In this document: piece after piece, positions 9,863 to 19,129 of the stretch | Layout: every line of letters starts with the position of its first letter | How positions within the stretch are numbered: the first letter of the stretch is position 1 | Source of the DNA: Indolivaga alginatilytica | GTDB lineage: Bacteria > Bacteroidota > Bacteroidia > Bacteroidales > Dysgonomonadaceae | Direction: 5' to 3' | NCBI RefSeq assembly: GCF_003201355.1 | Contig: NZ_QICL01000031.1 | Coordinates: forward strand, 1-54,607 | DNA: 54,607 nucleotides | Program-made: the position numbers and the translations under genes | The notes under the pieces: model-generated | Told to the model about the DNA's origin: nothing | Databases searched by the model: none | The model's input: only the letters and a program-made list of their open reading frames with translations

Positions 9863-11554
9863 TTAGTACAATGAAAAATGTTCGGCAATGGGTCCCAAAG
9901 TCAAAGCAGGGAAAAAAGCCAGAGCCGCGATGATGGCTATTACAGCAAATACCATAAGTCCGAAAGTCGAAGTATCGGTCTTTAGCGTTCCTGCACCTTC
10001 GGGAATATATTTTTTACTCGCTAATAATCCGGCAATAGCTACTGGTCCTATAATCGGGAGGAAACGAGATAACAGTAATACTATACCTGTACTGATATTC
10101 CACCAAGGTGTATTATCTCCCAGACCTTCGAATCCGCTACCATTATTGGCTGCTGAAGAGGTATATTCATAAAGCATCTCGCTAAAACCATGAAATCCCG
10201 GATTGTTCAATGTTGAAGCTGTAAATTGAGAAAATGCAGTTGCTAAAGCAGTTGCTGTAAGAATAAGGAAAGGATGCAGCAAAGCTATAATCATGGCGAT
10301 CTTCATTTCCCGAGCCTCGATCTTTTTCCCTAGAAATTCAGGAGTACGTCCGACCATCAATCCACTGATAAACACTGCCAGAATAATGAATATAAAGAAA
10401 TTGAGTAGACCGACTCCACATCCTCCATAAAAGGCATTGACCATCATTGCCAGCAGTTGATTCATTCCCGATAGAGGCATCGTACTGTCGTGCATCGCAT
10501 TTACAGATCCTGTGGAGATAACCGTAGTTACAATACTCCAAAATCCTGAGGAAGCTGCACCGAAGCGAACTTCTTTCCCCTCCATTGCTCCCAATGAATT
10601 ATCTACCCCCATGGATGTTATAGCCGGATTTCCATTCTGTTCTAAAAGGATATTAGGAGTAACTAACAGGAGAAAACCGATAGTCATAACTCCGAAGATC
10701 ATCCACGATAGTTTTTTACGTCTTATAAAATATCCAAAGGCAAAGATCATTGATAGTGGAATAATTAACTGTCCGATCATCTGCACCATAAAAGTCAAAT
10801 AGTTGGGGTTTTCAAACGGATGAGCCGAATTACTTCCAAAAAATCCACCGCCATTCGTACCCACATGCTTAATAGCAATAAAGGCAGCAGCAGGGCCTCT
10901 TGATACATCAACTGTATGCCCATCTTGTAGAGTTGTCATAGTATCCTTTCCTTCAAAAGTCATTGGTGTACCGTTAAATACTAAAATCAATGCCAGTATA
11001 AAAGATACAGGCAATAGTATTCTGAGGCACGATTTCACCAAAAAATTATAGAAGTTACCCAACTGATCGGTACTCTTTTCTCTGAATGCCTTGAATAGGA
11101 TAGCAGCGGCAGCCATTCCTGTCCCTGCACTTACAAATTGCAGAAACATAAGCCAGATCTGGCTAAAGTAGCTAACTCCCGTTTCGCCTGAATAATGTTG
11201 TAAATCGCAATTCACAAGAAACGAAATAGATGTATTAAAAGCCAAGTCGGGCGACATATTCGGGTTTCCATCGGGATTAAGCGGCAGCCATTGTTGAGTC
11301 ATCAATAAAGCCATACTAATAAGAAACCAAACTAAGTTGATTGTCAACAAGGCTGATAAGTGCTGTTTCCACGTCATCTCCTTTAAGGGATTTATTCCTC
11401 CTATTTTGAAAATGATTCTTTCTATTGGATTAAAGAGCGGATCGAGCCAAGTTTTACTTCCTTCATAGACTTTTGAAATATATTTCCCAAAAGGTATGGC
11501 TAGTGCCACTGCGATTAAGAATGTTGTTATTATACCAAGTATTTCAGTGTTCAT
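9863..11554 (-). CDS. kdpA: Potassium-transporting ATPase subunit A (K+ channel subunit)
   Basis: 563 residues, about ten hydrophobic helices. KdpA is the K+-selective membrane subunit related to the SKT transporters. Family segments visible include NCDLQHYSGE, GTNGGGFFGSNSAHPFENP (a selectivity-filter loop) and NNGSGFEGL. First large gene of the kdp operon; 46 bp downstream of kdpF. Confidence 0.96.
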   Translation of the reverse strand: MNTEILGIITTFLIAVALAIPFGKYISKVYEGSKTWLDPLFNPIERIIFKIGGINPLKEMTWKQHLSALLTINLVWFLISMALLMTQQWLPLNPDGNPNMSPDLAFNTSISFLVNCDLQHYSGETGVSYFSQIWLMFLQFVSAGTGMAAAAILFKAFREKSTDQLGNFYNFLVKSCLRILLPVSFILALILVFNGTPMTFEGKDTMTTLQDGHTVDVSRGPAAAFIAIKHVGTNGGGFFGSNSAHPFENPNYLTFMVQMIGQLIIPLSMIFAFGYFIRRKKLSWMIFGVMTIGFLLLVTPNILLEQNGNPAITSMGVDNSLGAMEGKEVRFGAASSGFWSIVTTVISTGSVNAMHDSTMPLSGMNQLLAMMVNAFYGGCGVGLLNFFIFIILAVFISGLMVGRTPEFLGKKIEAREMKIAMIIALLHPFLILTATALATAFSQFTASTLNNPGFHGFSEMLYEYTSSAANNGSGFEGLGDNTPWWNISTGIVLLLSRFLPIIGPVAIAGLLASKKYIPEGAGTLKTDTSTFGLMVFAVIAIIAALAFFPALTLGPIAEHFSLY

Positions 11555-11600
11555 TTTTTATTCTTTTAGGTCTGAGACCTTTTTGTTATTTTGATTGACA

Positions 11601-11678
11601 TTAAAACTTTTCGGGGTGTAGCAATACATACACCATATAACCTAAAACTACAATTGCGATAACGAATAAGTATAACAT
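11601..11678 (-). CDS. kdpF: Potassium-transporting ATPase subunit F, 25 aa
   Basis: A 25-residue ORF, MLYLFVIAIVVLGYMVYVLL then HPEKF, directly upstream of kdpA. It is a single hydrophobic helix ending in the (K/H)PEKF tail typical of KdpF, the small lipid-like subunit that stabilises the KdpFABC complex. Position, orientation and composition all fit. Confidence 0.85.
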   Translation of the reverse strand: MLYLFVIAIVVLGYMVYVLLHPEKF

Positions 11679-11682
11679 AACT

Positions 11683-11793
11683 TTAAATTTTATTGAACCA
11701 TTTAATTGATTTATAGAAAAGGGCAAAACAAGCCATTGCCACCATTATTAGAATTACAACCTGCATTTTCTTCTTTTTAAATTCAACATCCAT
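11683..11793 (-). CDS. Possible 36-aa single-helix membrane peptide ahead of kdpF
   Basis: An ATG at 11793 opens 36 residues: a basic start (MDVEFKKKK), a hydrophobic helix (VVILIMVAMACFALFY) and a basic tail ending FNKI. It ends 4 bp before kdpF and begins about 10 nt after the predicted start of the sigma-54 transcript, so it would be the first gene of the kdp operon. I do not recognise a family. It may be an operon-specific membrane microprotein or a short leader ORF. Confidence 0.5.
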   Translation of the reverse strand: MDVEFKKKKMQVVILIMVAMACFALFYKSIKWFNKI

Positions 11794-11812
11794 AATATCA
11801 CATGAGTATATA

Positions 11813-11828
11813 TGCCAATCTTGTGCCA
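11813..11828 (-). promoter_or_regulatory. Sigma-54 (-24/-12) promoter for the kdp operon
   Basis: On the minus strand this reads TGGCACAAGATTGGCA. Against the consensus TGGCACrnnnnTTGCA it has the invariant GG and GC with correct 10-bp spacing and only one clear mismatch in the -12 box. It would start transcription near 11803, just ahead of the small ORF and kdpF. The adjacent regulator is an NtrC-type activator, which needs sigma-54, so motif and context agree. Confidence 0.75.
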
Positions 11829-11896
11829 ACAAAGATGATATAGAATCAAGTTGCTGAATAGTTGACTTTTACATATTTCCCTAAAAATGAGGATAT

Positions 11897-11923
11897 AAAA
11901 AAAGCCTATCAAAATGATAGGCT
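11897..11923 (-). terminator. Rho-independent terminator after the NtrC-type regulator
   Basis: Stem AGCCTATCA (11903-11911) / TGATAGGCT (11915-11923), 3-nt loop, followed on the minus strand by seven T. It isolates the regulator gene upstream from the sigma-54 promoter of kdp. A further inverted motif TCTC-N5-GAGA lies at about 11928-11940 and could be an activator site. Confidence 0.8.
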
Positions 11924-11954
11924 CCTTCTCAAAACGAGAATTACAGGATTGTAT

Positions 11955-13289
11955 TTATAGTTTATATTCTTCTACTTTTCGATACAAAGTAGCAATACTT
12001 ATTTCTAATAATCGGGCAGCCTCGGCTTTATTCCCTTTTGTATAATTCAATACTTTTCGGATATGTGCCTTTTCTATATTCGTCATCGATAAAGATGAAG
12101 TGGCATTATCCGAGATATTAGATTGCTGCAATTCAAAAGGAAGACAGTCGACAGTCAACACATCCTCATCAGCTAAAATAATACTACGTTCTATAATATT
12201 TCGGAGTTCACGAATATTGCCTTTCCATGTATTCTGCTCCAATGTTTTAATATATTCGGGAGATAGAAGTTTTATTCGCTTATTCATTTTTGCAGCAAAA
12301 ACGGGAGCAAAATCATTTACAAACAACTTAATATCCTCTACTCTATCTCTTAGTGAGGGAAGTGCTATTTGGAACACAGATAGACGATAATACAAATCGC
12401 TCCGAAATTGACCGTTCTCTATTTCTTTATCCAGTTCTCTATTGGTAGCAGCTATTATCCTCACATCAACCTTTGTGGGTTTAGTCTCTCCTATCTTGAT
12501 AAACTCTTTAGTTTCGAGAACTCTCAATATTTTAGCTTGCAAATCCAGCGGCATTTCGCCAATCTCATCCAAAAAGATAGTTCCGAAATTAGCTTCTTCA
12601 AACAATCCTTTTTTATCTTTTAGTGCTCCTGTAAATGCACCTGCTTTATGCCCAAATAATTCACTCTCCAATAAATCTTTACTGAAAGCAGAGCAATTAA
12701 TGGCTACAAACGATTTATTCCTTCTGTTTCCTCCATAATGAATAGCTTGTGCAAAAACTTCTTTACCTGTACCTGTTTCACCTGTCAATAAAACAGTTGT
12801 ATCGGTAGCGGCTACTTTACGGCTCATATCAATGACACTCAATATCACTTTGGATGTACCTATAATATTGTCGAACGAATATTTCTGTTCTACTTTTTGT
12901 TCAAGCTGAGTGACTCGTTTCGACAATTCTGTTTTTTCAAGTGCCCGATACAACAGTGGAATAATACGGTTATTATCATCACCTTTAGTTATATAATCGA
13001 ATGCTCCGTTCTTTATAGCTTGTACTCCATCGGGAATATTACCATAAGCAGTCAAGAGAATTACTTCCGTAAGGGGTTGTATCTTTTTTATTTGTTGAAT
13101 AAGTTCCACACCATTGGCATCGGGCAACTTCACATCACAAATAATGGCATCAAAATCTTGCTGCTCTATCTTTTTTAAAGCGGTTGTTGCATCTTCTGCT
13201 TGAAAAACCTGAAATTTTTCCAGCTCTATGATTCGAGCCATCAGTTTGCGAAGCTTCTCTTCATCATCTATCAATAGTATTTTTTTCAC
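11955..13289 (-). CDS. NtrC-family sigma-54-dependent response regulator, likely kdp activator
   Basis: 444 residues. Receiver domain (1-115) with phosphoacceptor D52 (AIICDVKLPDANG) and acidic pair D8/D9. Central AAA+ domain has Walker A GETGTGKE, the sigma-54 contact loop GAFTGA and Walker B-like GTIFLDEIGEMP. The C-terminal Fis-type HTH ends in NKAEAARLLEISIATLYRKV. Classical Kdp systems use KdpE, an OmpR-type regulator without an AAA+ domain, so this is a different output. It lies immediately upstream of the kdp operon, with its own terminator between. Its target is inferred from context and the -24/-12 element. Confidence 0.9.
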   Translation of the reverse strand: MKKILLIDDEEKLRKLMARIIELEKFQVFQAEDATTALKKIEQQDFDAIICDVKLPDANGVELIQQIKKIQPLTEVILLTAYGNIPDGVQAIKNGAFDYITKGDDNNRIIPLLYRALEKTELSKRVTQLEQKVEQKYSFDNIIGTSKVILSVIDMSRKVAATDTTVLLTGETGTGKEVFAQAIHYGGNRRNKSFVAINCSAFSKDLLESELFGHKAGAFTGALKDKKGLFEEANFGTIFLDEIGEMPLDLQAKILRVLETKEFIKIGETKPTKVDVRIIAATNRELDKEIENGQFRSDLYYRLSVFQIALPSLRDRVEDIKLFVNDFAPVFAAKMNKRIKLLSPEYIKTLEQNTWKGNIRELRNIIERSIILADEDVLTVDCLPFELQQSNISDNATSSLSMTNIEKAHIRKVLNYTKGNKAEAARLLEISIATLYRKVEEYKL

Positions 13290-13586
13290 TATATAAAGAG
13301 TAATTGATTCGGATGTAAAAATACGTTTTTTTTACGTCTTATAGCGATTCTCTTCTTCCTTGTATAAAGTGAGGAATCTATCTCAAAATCAGTCTCAAAA
13401 AAGAGAACAATAAAATTTAAACAGGCTCTTAAATAATCGGATTATTTTATCTATATGTAAACTAGTCACTTGTAGGGGAATATTGCATACACCCGACTCA
13501 TAAAAGGTCATTTAGTAAACAGCTGTGCGCAATACGTCCCTATAACGAAAAAGTAACAACAATGGAGAGAAAATAAAGCCCGTGAA

Positions 13587-13737
13587 AAAGTGTTACTTTT
13601 GTTACTTTTGTAACCTTTTCAATTACTTATTATTGATATCCAGATAATTACACAACATAAAAAAGTAACACTTTGCAGTCACATTCGTCACCTTATTGAT
13701 TACTTATTGAAACTTTTGTAACAAACGTCACCTTATT
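13587..13737. repeat. Cluster of GTTAC/GTAAC repeats in the 570-bp gap before the GH97 gene
   Basis: The gap 13290-13856 has no gene I can support. It contains a 14-bp perfect inverted repeat (AAAGTGTTACTTTT at 13587-13600 and AAAAGTAACACTTT at 13661-13674) and a 12-bp direct repeat CGTCACCTTATT at 13686-13697 and 13726-13737. Further GTTACTTTTG and TTTTGTAAC copies lie around. They sit 120-270 bp upstream of the glycosidase start and could be operator sites or short-repeat debris. A TCTC-N6-GAGA motif near 13393-13406 lies upstream of the NtrC-type regulator. Confidence 0.5.
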
Positions 13738-13856
13738 AGAAGTTTGAGGTGCTTATCCTTTTAAAGAAATCACACTGCATGAATAATATAATTAGTTTAT
13801 TAAATTTGTATCTCTTGACAATATCAACTATAAGTAATCTTTTAATACATACAACT

Positions 13857-15863
13857 ATGAAAAGCGCTCACAAGTCTTACGTCCTATTATTAGTCATGTG
13901 TTTTATCTGCTCAAGCATTACAACTCTCGCACAAAAGCCCTTTACAGTGCAGTCACCAAACGGCAAGCTCAAAGTGAATGTATCAGTAGGTAATATTATT
14001 GAATACTCTTTGGAACATGATGGTGATTTAATGTTGAAAAACTCACCCATATCAATGGTTCTTACCGATGGAACATCTTTCGGAGTGAATTCAAAGCTGT
14101 CAGGCTCATCAACAAAAACAGTCAACCAGACAATAGCTGCTTCAATTTATAAGAAGAAAGAAATAACTGATAATTATAACGAATTGAACCTGAAATTTAA
14201 GGAAGGGTTCAATATTATATTCAGAGCATATAACGATGGTATCGCATATCGTTTCGTTTCGAATTTGAAAAAGCCATTCGAGGTAAAAGAAGAACAAGCT
14301 ATTTTCAACTTTCCTAAAGATGAAAAAGCATATATTCCATATGTACAGAGAATTAAAGAACCTCTCGAAAAACAGTTTTACAATTCGTTTGAAAACACTT
14401 ACCAACACATCAATATATCTCAATGGGACAAAAAACGTCTCGCTTTTCTACCCTTGGTTGTAGAAGCACCCAAAGGCAAAAAAATATGTATCACCGAAGC
14501 CGATCTAACAAGTTATCCGGGGATGTACCTATATAACAGTGACGGTTCAAATAACCTTACAGGTGTATTCGCCCCCTACCCTAAAGAAATTAAACAAGGC
14601 GGGCACAATATGTTACAAGGCGAAGTACAATCGCAAGAACCATATATAGCTAAGTGTAATGGAGCAAACAACTTTCCATGGCGTACTCTTATCGTTTCTG
14701 AAAACGACCACGATTTAGCTGACAACGATATGGTATATAAGCTTGCAACACCTAATAAAGTGACAGATATATCGTGGATAAAACCCGGTAAAGTAGCTTG
14801 GGATTGGTGGAATGATTGGAATTTATTTAATGTCGACTTCAAATCAGGTATTAACAATGAAACGTATAAATATTACATTGATTTTGCTTCGGATCATGGT
14901 ATTGAATATGTAATACTAGATGAAGGATGGGCTGTTAATTTACAAGCCGACTTATATCAAGTAGTACCCGCAATAGATTTAAAGGAATTAGTAGATCATG
15001 CCAATAAAAAAAATGTAGGACTAATACTATGGGCAGGGTATTATGCCTTTAATAAAGATATTGAAGGTATTTGCAAACATTATTCTGAAATGGGAATCAA
15101 AGGTTTTAAAGTTGACTTTATGGATAGAGATGATCAGCCTATGGTTGATTTTCATTATCGTGCTGCTGAAATTGCAGCAAAACATCATATGTTGCTCGAT
15201 TATCATGGGACTTATAAACCAACAGGATTGCAGAGAACATTCCCTAATGTTATCAACTTCGAAGGAGTACATGGTTTAGAGCAAATGAAGTGGTCTCCCG
15301 AAAGTGTCGATCAAGTGACTTATGACGTAACCGTACCATTTATCAGAATGGTAGCCGGTCCGATGGACTATACTCAGGGAGCGATGCGCAATGCAAGTAA
15401 AGGGAACTACCGTCCGGTTAACAGTGAACCGATGAGCCAAGGAACACGATGCCGTCAGTTAGCGGAATACATAATATTTGAATCTCCATTAAATATGCTA
15501 TGTGATAATCCATCTAATTATATGCTGGAAAAGGAATGTACTGAGTTTATTGCCAATGTGCCGACTATATGGGATAATACAATAGCTTTGAACGGAAAAA
15601 TAGGTGAATATATTACTATTGCACGCAAGAAGGATAATATCTGGTATGTAGGCTCCTTAACCAATTGGGATGCCAGAGCTCTCGACATTGATCTTTCGTT
15701 TTTAGGTGAAGGTAATTATAAGGCTGAAGTCTTTAAAGATGGTATTAATGCCAACAGATCGGGACACGATTATAAGAAAGAAATAATTGACATACCTGCA
15801 AATAGAAAACTTCAACTACCAATGGCATCAGCTGGCGGCTATGTTATGAAAATTTACAAATAA
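13857..15863 (+). CDS. Glycoside hydrolase family 97 (alpha-glucosidase/alpha-galactosidase)
   Basis: I start the gene at 13857 because the Sec signal peptide MKSAHKSYVLLLVMCFICSS begins there; an earlier in-frame ATG at 13749 would add 36 residues without signal character. About 668 residues, matching GH97 enzymes such as SusB. Features are an N-terminal beta-sandwich, a TIM barrel with WDWWNDWN, YVILDEGWA and GFKVDFMDRDDQ, and a C-terminal beta domain. An Asp in VDFMDRD is, in GH97, typical of the retaining, galactosidase-like branch; the inverting glucosidase branch differs there. Probably periplasmic and acting on alpha-linked oligosaccharides. It has no SusC/SusD neighbours here. Confidence 0.9.
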   Translation: MKSAHKSYVLLLVMCFICSSITTLAQKPFTVQSPNGKLKVNVSVGNIIEYSLEHDGDLMLKNSPISMVLTDGTSFGVNSKLSGSSTKTVNQTIAASIYKKKEITDNYNELNLKFKEGFNIIFRAYNDGIAYRFVSNLKKPFEVKEEQAIFNFPKDEKAYIPYVQRIKEPLEKQFYNSFENTYQHINISQWDKKRLAFLPLVVEAPKGKKICITEADLTSYPGMYLYNSDGSNNLTGVFAPYPKEIKQGGHNMLQGEVQSQEPYIAKCNGANNFPWRTLIVSENDHDLADNDMVYKLATPNKVTDISWIKPGKVAWDWWNDWNLFNVDFKSGINNETYKYYIDFASDHGIEYVILDEGWAVNLQADLYQVVPAIDLKELVDHANKKNVGLILWAGYYAFNKDIEGICKHYSEMGIKGFKVDFMDRDDQPMVDFHYRAAEIAAKHHMLLDYHGTYKPTGLQRTFPNVINFEGVHGLEQMKWSPESVDQVTYDVTVPFIRMVAGPMDYTQGAMRNASKGNYRPVNSEPMSQGTRCRQLAEYIIFESPLNMLCDNPSNYMLEKECTEFIANVPTIWDNTIALNGKIGEYITIARKKDNIWYVGSLTNWDARALDIDLSFLGEGNYKAEVFKDGINANRSGHDYKKEIIDIPANRKLQLPMASAGGYVMKIYK

Positions 15864-15892
15864 TGGAAAGGTAATAAGACCAATATGATTTC

Positions 15893-15927
15893 AAAAAAGG
15901 GTTTTTCGTTTTGGATGACCCTTTTTT
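15893..15927 (+). terminator. Rho-independent terminator after the GH97 gene
   Basis: Stem AAAAAAGGGT / ACCCTTTTTT with a loop of about 15 nt, 30 bp after the stop. Symmetric A and T runs make it work in both directions. Confidence 0.75.
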
Positions 15928-16333
15928 GGTTTCACCAGCATAATTACATGTAAACAATAGATTATAAGATCATTACATAAACAGAGTATATCCTCAAAGA
16001 AACAGAAACCATAAATTGCTGAAAATTAAACATATAAATATCTTCTAAAAATTACATCAATTTTTAGAATGATGACTATCTGCATTTTAATAGAGAACCT
16101 ATTTATCAGCAAAATTAGGTTCGTTTATTTATTTTATATATTTTTATGCTAAAATATCTATAATTGCTTTGTAGATATATTTATTCTTTCGGTTGAATAC
16201 ATGACAGAACATAGCTCAACCTTCGGCTTTAACACATACGATACGGATAGACGAAAATAATATTAGACACAAAGACTAAACTAGACAATAGGATTATAGA
16301 TCCATGTATTATCCACTTTAACACAAAAAAATT
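15928..16333. other. AT-rich intergenic region with no gene seen
   Basis: About 400 bp, very AT-rich, with many stops in all frames. It presumably holds the promoter of the FISUMP gene at 16334, but no convincing Bacteroidetes -33 TTTG / -7 TAnnTTTG pair was found. Confidence 0.4.
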
Positions 16334-17167
16334 ATGAAGAAATGTTATTTTTGTGCGTTAATATTCCTCCTATCGTTGGCAGGAAAAGCGCAAGTACAGA
16401 ATGACGGCTCGCCCTACCCCCACAAAACGGGACGAGACACGCAGCCACTAACATTAAAGGTCAGTTCTCAAACTTCAGCCAAGGGAAATCCGGTTAGTCC
16501 TTACATTACAGATGTGAAAAACTATGGAATTGTCCGTATTGGAGAATACTATTGGGTAAACAGGAACTTCTCTAATACCAAAGCAACCCAATGGCAGTTG
16601 GGAGGAGACTGGAATAACTGGTGGGAAGAAGTTGCACAGTATCTCCCTACACAACCTCAATTGGACAAATATTTAGGTCATATGGGATTGCCTAAAGATA
16701 AATTCCAGATAACCGATATGGGAGCTTGGAATCACAATGACTTCAATGAGAACTATGGTGCATATTACCATGCTCAGAGTATATTTGGAAACTGGGTCGG
16801 ACAATTTATACAACCGATGGAGGCAGCTTTTGCAGCTTCGGTAAACAATGTAAAAGACTCCAGATGGGGACTTCCTACAGTAGACGATTTTAAACAATTA
16901 TTCGGAATGATCGAACCCGATGTGATCGCGGTTAACGAAATACACGTTCGTCATCAATTAGGGCCTTTAGCAAAAGATAATCCGGAAGCAAAAACCAAAA
17001 CCTGGTTAACTAATAAGTTGGCGTATAATATGGGTCCCAGTGATGGCGACAAAGTATACTGGTTTGAAGGTACTACCAACAGATATGGTTTCAACCTAAT
17101 GCCAAATGGAGGCAGAGCCAATGGGACTACATGGTATCAATTACACGACAGACCGGGATGGCAATAA
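16334..17167 (+). pseudogene. Secreted FISUMP-domain protein, N-terminal part, split by the 36-kb element
   Basis: 277 codons with Sec signal peptide MKKCYFCALIFLLSLAGKAQ. FISUMP-like features (Fibrobacter succinogenes major paralogous domain) are IGEYYWVNRNF near 75-85, WGLPTVDDFKQLF near 182-194 and YGFNLMPNGGRANGTTWYQ near 255-273. The frame stops abruptly at ...RPGWQ-TAA where the core GGGATGGCA ends. The missing end (WQLDRGDF ... GTWYGVRYCKRLT) is at 53000-53225 in the matching frame behind the same core. Intact, it would be about 349 residues. Function unknown; many FISUMP proteins are surface or secreted. Confidence 0.8.
17155..17163 (+). other. attL core GGGATGGCA of the 36-kb element
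   Basis: GGGATGGCA recurs exactly at 53000-53008, and at both places the codons GGA TGG CA are in the same frame of the FISUMP gene. The left flank encodes the N-terminal part of that protein, the right flank at 53009 its C-terminal part. This marks the integration point; the true crossover could be a few bases shorter. Confidence 0.75.
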
Positions 17168-17224
17168 AAGATTCCCGTATTACTCACTAATTATCAGTAG
17201 TTTGCCTAGAAGAGAAGAGTCAAA

Positions 17225-17292
17225 GGGTAACGATATAGAAAGGAGCGAAGCACTTTAGTCTGCATTGAATTGCTTCCTATTCAAATAACTCA
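17225..17292 (+). promoter_or_regulatory. Left-end arm motifs of the element, shared with both right ends
   Basis: GGGTAACGATATAGAAA-GGAGCG at 17225 onward matches motifs at 44557 (GGGTAACGGTATAGAGACGGA) and 52851 (GGGTAACGTTTTAGAAACGGA). The 14-mer ATTCAAATAACTCA (17279-17292) is the exact reverse complement of TGAGTTATTTGAAT at 44465-44478 and 52759-52772. Such shared subterminal motifs are expected of arm-type recombinase binding sites. The rest of 17168-17492 holds nothing recognisable. Confidence 0.6.
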
Positions 17293-17492
17293 ATCACAAA
17301 ACAAATATAAGTGATATTGCGATAATCACACATTTTTTTTCACACAAATATCACCTTGGCGTAGTTTTTTCTCCACCTTATCCCCTTAATATCGTTTCGC
17401 AGAAACGGGTCATGGTCAAAAAAACCTTTACCTTTGATTTCAAATTACTGACTATTATTCAAAAAAAACAATTAACCCCAAAATCCAAACCT

Positions 17493-18806
17493 ATGGCCAC
17501 CCTTACCTTTTTCCTGCGTCGTTCCACCAAAGGCGGCGAACATGCCGGCAGCCTCTGCCTTCGCATCACCCACGAACGTAGATCCCGGAGTCTGACCACC
17601 CCCTTTAAGCTCTACCCGAACGAATGGGACAATAAAACCCGCCGTATCAAACACCCCGATTCCAAATCCCCTCGTATCAAACACCTGCAACAAGCCGAAG
17701 AACACATGAAGCTCGCCTGCAACACCCTTCAGGACATCATAGACACCTTCGAAGAACAAGGACGCTATACCATCGAAGACATCACAGGCAATTACCGCCT
17801 TGCCCACGACAGTGACAAACTGCTCTGCTATGTCGAAAAACAAGCCCTGAGCCTGATTCGCTCCGAGCAGGAACGCACCGCCCGAGCCTACCGCACCGTA
17901 GCCCGAGGACTTGTCGCCTTCAACAAAGGAAAAGACATCCCCCTGAAACACATCAACAACTGCCTGATCAAAGACTTCGAAAAAGACATGAAACAAAAAG
18001 GCAAAACACCCAATACGATTTCCTTTTATATGCGTAACTTGAGAGCCATCTACAACAAAGCCATCGCCGACAAGCACATCCAAGCCAAGGTAAAGAATCC
18101 CTTCAAGGAAGTTTATACCGCTATTCAAAAGACTCAAAAAAGAGCCTTGAGTATGGATGAGATTCAACGACTGAACGCACTGGATCTTACCGCTATGCCC
18201 CAAGGCGAATCACAGACAACAACATCCGATCAATTAAAAACAATACAAACAAACGCAGGACTAGACCAAGCCAAACGCCTGTTCTTTTTCAGCTTCCATG
18301 CCCGGGGGATGAGCTTTGTCGATCTGGCTTACCTGCGCAAAGAAAACATCCGCTCAGGTACTATCAGCTACTACCGCAAAAAGACAGGCGGACTGATCAG
18401 GCTCAAAGTAACCGCTCCCATGCAGGAAATCATCGACAGCTTCTCCCCGGAAGTCATCGGCTCCCCGTATGTCTTTCCCATTATCAAAGACCAGAACAAA
18501 TCCCACCGCCTGCAATACGAAAGCGGCTTACGTTTACAAAACAGCCGGTTGAAGAAACTCTCGGCATTAGCCAAACTCGAGAGTGTGAGTCCGGTACTCT
18601 CCACCCACGTCGCCCGACACAGCTGGGCAACCCTCGCCAAGCGGGAGAACCTGCCCCTGTGGGTCATCAGCGAAGGACTCGGACACAGCAGTGAAAAGAT
18701 GACCTATACCTACCTCGCCTCCCTCGACCAGAATGTTGTCGACCATGCCAGCGACCTGATCACGGGTATAGTCACCGGATCGCCCTGTTTTCATACAGCC
18801 TCCTAA
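17493..18806 (+). CDS. Tyrosine recombinase (Bacteroidetes integrase type)
   Basis: Start placed at ATG 17493 (MATLTFFLRRS), which begins the usual arm-binding domain; an upstream ATG at 17412 would add 27 unlikely residues. About 437 residues: arm-binding domain (1-100), SAM-like core-binding domain (130-230) and catalytic domain with HVARHSWATL (HxxRH), LGHSS and active-site Tyr in MTYTYL. The box I arginine position reads GMSFVDL (Ser), as in IntDOT-type integrases. It is clearly more GC-rich than the flanking chromosome. It lies 330 bp inside attL and 240 bp from the inverted repeat at 19048, so it could serve the element, the inversion, or both. Confidence 0.88.
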   Translation: MATLTFFLRRSTKGGEHAGSLCLRITHERRSRSLTTPFKLYPNEWDNKTRRIKHPDSKSPRIKHLQQAEEHMKLACNTLQDIIDTFEEQGRYTIEDITGNYRLAHDSDKLLCYVEKQALSLIRSEQERTARAYRTVARGLVAFNKGKDIPLKHINNCLIKDFEKDMKQKGKTPNTISFYMRNLRAIYNKAIADKHIQAKVKNPFKEVYTAIQKTQKRALSMDEIQRLNALDLTAMPQGESQTTTSDQLKTIQTNAGLDQAKRLFFFSFHARGMSFVDLAYLRKENIRSGTISYYRKKTGGLIRLKVTAPMQEIIDSFSPEVIGSPYVFPIIKDQNKSHRLQYESGLRLQNSRLKKLSALAKLESVSPVLSTHVARHSWATLAKRENLPLWVISEGLGHSSEKMTYTYLASLDQNVVDHASDLITGIVTGSPCFHTAS

Positions 18807-19047
18807 AAAGAGCAGTATACAAACCACATACTCTCACACTTAACCTTTAGTGATCAATTATTTATCTGTCGGATATCCTACGGACAATACTTTTATTGGC
18901 TATAATCGGAGGTATATTATCCGAACATAGCATCATAAGGCATAGAATACACCTCAAACTCTTTAAAATTGTTAAAAATAGCGGAAAAATAAACAGGTAG
19001 TTAAAATTTGTGTATATTTAGATCGTGCAAGATTAATTCTCTGTAAT

Positions 19048-19070
19048 TCTGTCACTTGACAAGTGTCAGA
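19048..19070 (+). repeat. Inverted repeat, left copy (23 bp), flanking araC
   Basis: TCTGTCACTTG-A-CAAGTGTCAGA. It is the exact reverse complement of 20260-20282 over all 23 bases, and identity stops sharply on both sides. It is also a near-palindrome by itself, with one mismatched pair. The rest of 18807-19129 (AT-rich) holds no gene. Confidence 0.85.
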
Positions 19071-19129
19071 GCTTCCTGTTTTAACACATAATAACGGTGC
19101 AAAAATAAGTCAAATAATTACCGAAGCCT

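Noticed and set aside
17472-18203. A 243-codon open frame on the minus strand, opposite the tyrosine recombinase
   Set aside because: It is antisense to a clear integrase in a GC-richer segment, its protein is low in structure and full of Gly/Val/Phe typical of shadow frames, and it has no context.
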